Origin: Actinomycetota bacterium
GTDB taxonomy: Bacteria > Actinomycetota > Acidimicrobiia > Acidimicrobiales > Ilumatobacteraceae
Assembly: GCA_016213625.1 (NCBI GenBank)
Contig: JACQZZ010000003.1
Span: 1 to 64,000, forward strand
DNA length: 64,000 nucleotides
Direction of reading: 5' to 3'
The notes beneath the pieces are model-generated. The model had not been told where the DNA came from. It ran no database searches and was given only the letters and a program-made list of their open reading frames with translations. Below, piece after piece: positions 60,492 to 64,000 of the stretch. Every line of letters starts with the position of its first letter. The first letter of the stretch is position 1. Position numbers and translations under genes: made by a program.

Positions 60492-61853
60492 TCAGTGGGC
60501 GGTGTAGTCCTGGATGGTGCGTCCGTGTGATCGGTCGGTGATCCACCGTGCTCGTTCGCGGAACTCGGCCAGCAGGCTCGTGCGGTCGATGGTGAGCAGC
60601 TCGCGGTCGCGCATCAACACGCGACCGTCGACGATGGTGGTGCGCACGTCGGTGGGTTGCACCGAGTAGGCGAGCGCCGCGGCGATGTCGTGCAGCGGTT
60701 GGCAGTGGAACCCCGACAGGTCCACCAGGATCACGTCGGCCGCCGCACCTTGCCGCAGCTCACCGATCTGCCCCTTCATGCCCAGCACCGCGGCCGAACC
60801 GGGCCCGGCCATGTGGAGCGCGGTGCCACTGGTGAACCAGGTGGCGTCGTCGACGATCTGCTTCTGGAGGCATGCCGTGACGCGCATGTTCTCGAGGATG
60901 TCGAGGGTGTTGTTCGAGGCGGCGCCGTCGGTGCAGTAGCCCACCGGCACGCCGGCGGCGGTGAGATCCATGATGGGCGTGAGCGGACCGAGTGCGAACT
61001 TCAGGTACCCCTTCGGGCCGTGGGTCACTCCCACGCGGTCGCGCCACTTCGCCAGCAGCGGGATGTCGCCGGGCACGATGCCGTTGCCGTGGGCCACGAT
61101 GCACCCGGCCTCGAGCACTCCCGTCCGGTCGAGCACATCGATCGGCGTGATGCCCCGGGATGCGAGACTCTTGTTGGTCTGCACGATGTCCTCGGCCGCG
61201 TGGGTGTGCACCTTCACTCCCAGCCGCGTGGCCGCCTCCGCCGCGCCCACGAGGTCGTCGTCGCTCACCGTGTACGGCGCGTGCGGGGCGATGCTGGTGG
61301 TGATGCGCCCGTCGGCGCGACCGTTCCACTCCTCGGCGAACGCCACCGATGCGGCCAGCCCCACGGGACCCTGCGAGCTGAAGAACGCAGAACCGAGATT
61401 GGCGCGCAGCCCGCTGGTCATCACCGCCGCCGCGGCTTGCTCCATGAAGAAGTAGTGATCGGCGAACGTGGTGACACCGCACTCGATCATCTCCGCCGCG
61501 GCGAGCAGCGTGCCGAGGTACACGTCGCGTTCGCCGACGTTCACCTCCATCGGCCAGATGTAGTCGTTGAACCAGTTGGTGACGGCCACGTCTTCGGCGG
61601 CACCGCGGAACAGCGTCATCGCCGCGTGACAGTGGGTGTTGATGAGCCCGGGCATCGCCACCATGCCGCGAGCGTCGATGACCTCGCGTGCGGCGGGCGC
61701 GCCTTCTGGGTGCGTGTCGATGGACACGAAGCGGCCCTGATCGATGGTGATGGTGGTGTCGGGTGCGAAACGGGCGCGGCCGGCCGAGGTGTCGATGAGC
61801 GCGGTGCAGTTGACGATCGCCAGATCGGCGACGGGGGAATCGGGGGATGCCAT
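60492..61853 (-). CDS. Amidohydrolase, MTA/SAH deaminase-like (TRZ/ATZ family)
   Basis: 453 residues from ATG 61853. Metal motifs of the amidohydrolase barrel: HCHAAMTLFRG (first HxH), HTHAAEDIVQTN (His/Glu), VAHGNGI, and YCTDGAASNNTLDILENM (Asp). MPGLINTHCHAAMTLFRG and the GTDGA-like segment resemble 5'-methylthioadenosine/S-adenosylhomocysteine deaminases. Other substrates of the family (chlorohydrolases, guanine) remain possible. Next gene on the same strand is glycerate kinase, 32 bases upstream. Confidence 0.87.
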   Translation of the reverse strand: MASPDSPVADLAIVNCTALIDTSAGRARFAPDTTITIDQGRFVSIDTHPEGAPAAREVIDARGMVAMPGLINTHCHAAMTLFRGAAEDVAVTNWFNDYIWPMEVNVGERDVYLGTLLAAAEMIECGVTTFADHYFFMEQAAAAVMTSGLRANLGSAFFSSQGPVGLAASVAFAEEWNGRADGRITTSIAPHAPYTVSDDDLVGAAEAATRLGVKVHTHAAEDIVQTNKSLASRGITPIDVLDRTGVLEAGCIVAHGNGIVPGDIPLLAKWRDRVGVTHGPKGYLKFALGPLTPIMDLTAAGVPVGYCTDGAASNNTLDILENMRVTACLQKQIVDDATWFTSGTALHMAGPGSAAVLGMKGQIGELRQGAAADVILVDLSGFHCQPLHDIAAALAYSVQPTDVRTTIVDGRVLMRDRELLTIDRTSLLAEFRERARWITDRSHGRTIQDYTAH

Positions 61854-61885
61854 TGCTCGCAACCTAGCCAGATCCCCGTGAGGGA

Positions 61886-62872
61886 CTAGTGCTGTTGCAA
61901 GATCAAGGACGCCGCCTGCTCGATACACCACAGCGGCTCGTGCATCGCCCGTTCCAAGCCGAACTCGGCGGCGAGCGATCGATGGCTGATGCGGTGGTGC
62001 ACCTCAGGGGCGCTGTCGCCCACGACCGCTGCGATGGGCCGGCCGACGGCTGCGCACATGGCCTGCACGCCGCCGATGACCTTGCCCTCGAAGCTCTGCT
62101 CGTCGAGGTAGCCCTCACCGGTGATGACGAAGTCGGCCTCGACGATGTGGTCGTGCAGGTCGATCTCGTCGGCCACCAGATCGAATCCGGGCATGAGCGC
62201 GCCGCCCAACGCCACCAGCCCGCCCGCCAACCCTCCGGCGGCTCCGGTGCCCGGTATGTGCCGAACGTCGACGCCGTACTGCTCCTCGTACATCTGGGCC
62301 AGCCGGTGCAGTCGCCCGCGGAGCATGTCGACCTGCGCCGGTGTAGCGCCCTTCTGTGGACCGAACACGGGCGCCGCATCGGCGAAAAGGGTCTGCACGT
62401 CGCAGGCGACCAGCAGCTGCACCCCCTTCAATCGATTCGGTGCGGTGATGGCGCGCACGCAACCGAGTCCGCCGTCGGTGGTGGCGGATCCGCCCAGGCA
62501 CACGATGATCTTCTTCGCGCCGAGGTCGAGCGCCTGATCGATCAGTTCGCCCGTGCCGGTGGTGGTGGCCGCCATGGCGTCGTTCGCCTCGGCGCCACCC
62601 ACGAGCGTGAGCCCCGACGCACGAGCCATCTCGATGACCGCGGTGCCGCGGTGGAAACGCCACTCGGCGCGCACCGGATCGCCCAGGGGACCGGTGACCG
62701 TGCTGGTGCGGTTCGGGCCTCCCAGCGCCTCCAGTGTGCCCTCGCCGCCGTCGGCGACGGGTTGCTCCACGCAGTCGTGCCCGAGCTCCCAGCAAGCATG
62801 CCCGATGGCCGCGGCCACCTGCGCCGCGGTGGCGGTTCCCTTGAACTTGTCGACCGCGGCGAGCACTCGCAT
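61886..62872 (-). CDS. Glycerate kinase (GlxK/GarK type)
   Basis: 328 residues. N-terminal VLAAVDKFKGTATAAQVAAAIG, QPVADGGEGTLEALGG, then VIEMARASGLTL, KKIIVCLGGSATTDGGLGC and GTGAAGGLAGGLVALGG, and DFVITGEGYLDEQSFEGKVIGGV are all characteristic of glycerate kinase family 1. It phosphorylates D-glycerate in glyoxylate/serine-type metabolism, compatible with acetyl-CoA assimilation genes elsewhere in the window. Divergent from the amidase gene. Confidence 0.92.
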   Translation of the reverse strand: MRVLAAVDKFKGTATAAQVAAAIGHACWELGHDCVEQPVADGGEGTLEALGGPNRTSTVTGPLGDPVRAEWRFHRGTAVIEMARASGLTLVGGAEANDAMAATTTGTGELIDQALDLGAKKIIVCLGGSATTDGGLGCVRAITAPNRLKGVQLLVACDVQTLFADAAPVFGPQKGATPAQVDMLRGRLHRLAQMYEEQYGVDVRHIPGTGAAGGLAGGLVALGGALMPGFDLVADEIDLHDHIVEADFVITGEGYLDEQSFEGKVIGGVQAMCAAVGRPIAAVVGDSAPEVHHRISHRSLAAEFGLERAMHEPLWCIEQAASLILQQH

Positions 62873-62907
62873 TCGGCACAGGTTAGGGCCGCGTAAGGTG
62901 CTCGCCC

Positions 62908-64000
62908 ATGGGAACTCTCGATGACGTCCTCGCGCTCGATGCCACCGGCCAGGCCGACTTGCTGCGTGCCGGGCAGGTGACTCCGACGGAGCTGGTGGCC
63001 GCTGCCATCGCCGCCGCGGAGGTACGCAACCCGGCGCTGAATGCCATCATCCACCCGCGCTTCGACGCCGCGCTCGGCGAGGCATCGCAGGTGCCCGCCG
63101 AACACGCCGGTCCGTTCCCCGGTGTGCCGATGGTCATCAAGGACCTCGGTTGTCACCAGGCCGGCGAACCCGCTCACGGTGGCACGCGTGCGCTGAAGAA
63201 CATCGACTACCGCGCCCCTGTCGACTCGGCGCTGTACCGGCGTTTCCGCAAGGCGGGTTTCATCTCCATCGGTCGCACCAACACGCCGGAGTGGGGCAGC
63301 ACCATCACCACCGAGCCGCTGGCGTACGGCGCGTCACACAACCCGTGGAACCTCGATCACTCCACCGGCGGGTCGTCGGGTGGTTCGGCTGCTGCGGTCG
63401 CCGCCGGCATCGTGGCGGTGGGGCATGCCAACGACGGAGGTGGCTCCATCCGCGTGCCCGCGTCGGAGTGCGGCCTCGTCGGCCTGAAGCCCACGCGGGC
63501 TCGAGTGAGCCTGGCGCCCGATGTCGGTGAGGCGTGGGCCGGCTCCACCATCGACGGCGCCGTGGTGCGCAGCGTGCGCGATGCGGCCGCCGTGCTCGAC
63601 GCGATCGCCGGCTACGAGTCGGGCGACCCGTACACCGCACCTCCGTTCGCGCGTCCCCTGCGCGACGAGGTGGGCGTGACGCCCGGTCGCTTGCGCATCG
63701 GAGTGTTCAGCGGCGCCGAACTCGGGGGTGCGGTGCACCCCGAATGCATCGCCGGCGTGGAGCACACGGCGAAGTTGCTCGAGGCCGCGGGCCACCACGT
63801 GGAGGCCTCGGTGCCCGAGGCCATGTCGGATCAGGGGCTCGTCGAGCGCTTCGTCACCGTGCTCGCCGCGTGTACCGCCAACGACCTGCGCGCCCTGGAG
63901 GAGATCCTGGGCCGACCGGCCACCGAGGACGACCTCGAGCCCGACAACCTGATGTACGCGCACATGGGCCAGGCCGTGTCGGCGGTGGACTATCTGGCCT
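62908..64000 (+). CDS. Amidase-signature family enzyme (partial, C-terminus beyond right edge)
   Basis: 364 codons are seen from ATG 62908 to the window end. The Lys-cisSer-Ser triad is present: Lys in GVPMVIKDLG, the glycine/serine segment STGGSSGGSAAAVAAG with the cis-Ser and nucleophile Ser, and GHANDGGGSIRVPASECGLVGLKPT. The N-terminal helix (TELVAAAIAAAEVRNPALNAI) is typical. The class hydrolyses amides. It includes GatA, but no gatB/gatC neighbour is seen, so a catabolic amidase is more likely. The C-terminal part is outside the window. Confidence 0.9.
   Translation, partial: MGTLDDVLALDATGQADLLRAGQVTPTELVAAAIAAAEVRNPALNAIIHPRFDAALGEASQVPAEHAGPFPGVPMVIKDLGCHQAGEPAHGGTRALKNIDYRAPVDSALYRRFRKAGFISIGRTNTPEWGSTITTEPLAYGASHNPWNLDHSTGGSSGGSAAAVAAGIVAVGHANDGGGSIRVPASECGLVGLKPTRARVSLAPDVGEAWAGSTIDGAVVRSVRDAAAVLDAIAGYESGDPYTAPPFARPLRDEVGVTPGRLRIGVFSGAELGGAVHPECIAGVEHTAKLLEAAGHHVEASVPEAMSDQGLVERFVTVLAACTANDLRALEEILGRPATEDDLEPDNLMYAHMGQAVSAVDYLA

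Noticed and set aside
62908-64000. GatA subunit of the Glu-tRNA amidotransferase
   Set aside because: The amidase signature alone does not distinguish it, there is no gatB or gatC neighbour, and the N-terminal sequence is not GatA-like. A generic amidase call is safer.

Overview
The window reads as a piece of chromosome from a high-GC, Gram-positive-type actinobacterium. The gene set suggests the class Acidimicrobiia (Ilumatobacter-like), but this is inferred from gene content and not from a marker-gene tree. Supporting points are very high GC, frequent GTG starts, families common in actinobacteria (DUF3263, DUF2017, LytR_C, an MT0933-type small protein, an ethylmalonyl-CoA mutase) and a type IV pilus locus with no outer-membrane secretin. 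No transposase, integrase, phage gene or CRISPR array was seen, so the window looks like core chromosome with some lineage-specific islands.

Layout. 1-5239: an ECF sigma factor with a membrane partner (cut by the left edge), an O-antigen-ligase-type membrane protein, methylmalonyl-CoA epimerase and an RlmI-type rRNA methyltransferase, with a long imperfect palindrome between the last two. 5262-20299: a type IV pilus locus. It has a major pilin, three further minor-pilin-like proteins (one a 954-residue pilin/von Willebrand A fusion carrying tandem repeats), PilT, prepilin peptidase, PilC and PilB. Two coiled-coil proteins bracket it, and a degenerate DUF429 protein and an AbiEi/DUF559-like gene surrounded by three copies of one palindrome are embedded in it. 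20418-23765: a 5'-3' exonuclease, an SRP RNA gene, tRNA-Ser(GGA), tadA, a DUF4388 protein, tRNA-Ser(CGA) and a cupin. 23775-32305: two tandem lipoprotein peptidases, an ABC exporter, rmuC, a GNAT acetyltransferase and xseA/xseB.

32315-37046: a polyprenyl diphosphate synthase, an alpha/beta hydrolase followed by a second hydrolase gene broken by an in-frame stop, a LysM lipoprotein, a perfect 32-bp palindrome and a secreted CAP-domain protein. 37145-44438 is the most unusual metabolic island: a 2-oxoglutarate-oxygenase-like protein, an HPr-kinase-like P-loop protein, two GT4 glycosyltransferases, a PF14907-type nucleotidyltransferase, a B12-binding radical SAM enzyme and a methyltransferase. 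The last four run as one coupled unit. I found no precursor peptide, so the product is unknown. 44479-48078: an alpha-glucosidase and a phosphodiesterase/pyrophosphatase.

48183-54042: a tight five-gene minus-strand operon joining 3-hydroxybutyryl-CoA dehydrogenase, Aat, ethylmalonyl-CoA mutase, an FAD oxidoreductase and a methyltransferase. Together with the epimerase at 3467 it points to ethylmalonyl-CoA/methylmalonyl-CoA metabolism. 54115-64000: HD hydrolase, DUF2017, DegV, thioesterase, a tRNA cluster (Glu, Asp, Phe) with a strong terminator, a decayed membrane-protein remnant, a small MT0933-type protein, a fatty-acid desaturase, uridine kinase, DUF3263, a LytR_C protein, an amidohydrolase, glycerate kinase and an amidase cut by the right edge.

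All identifications rest on reading motifs and gene order. No database search was run.
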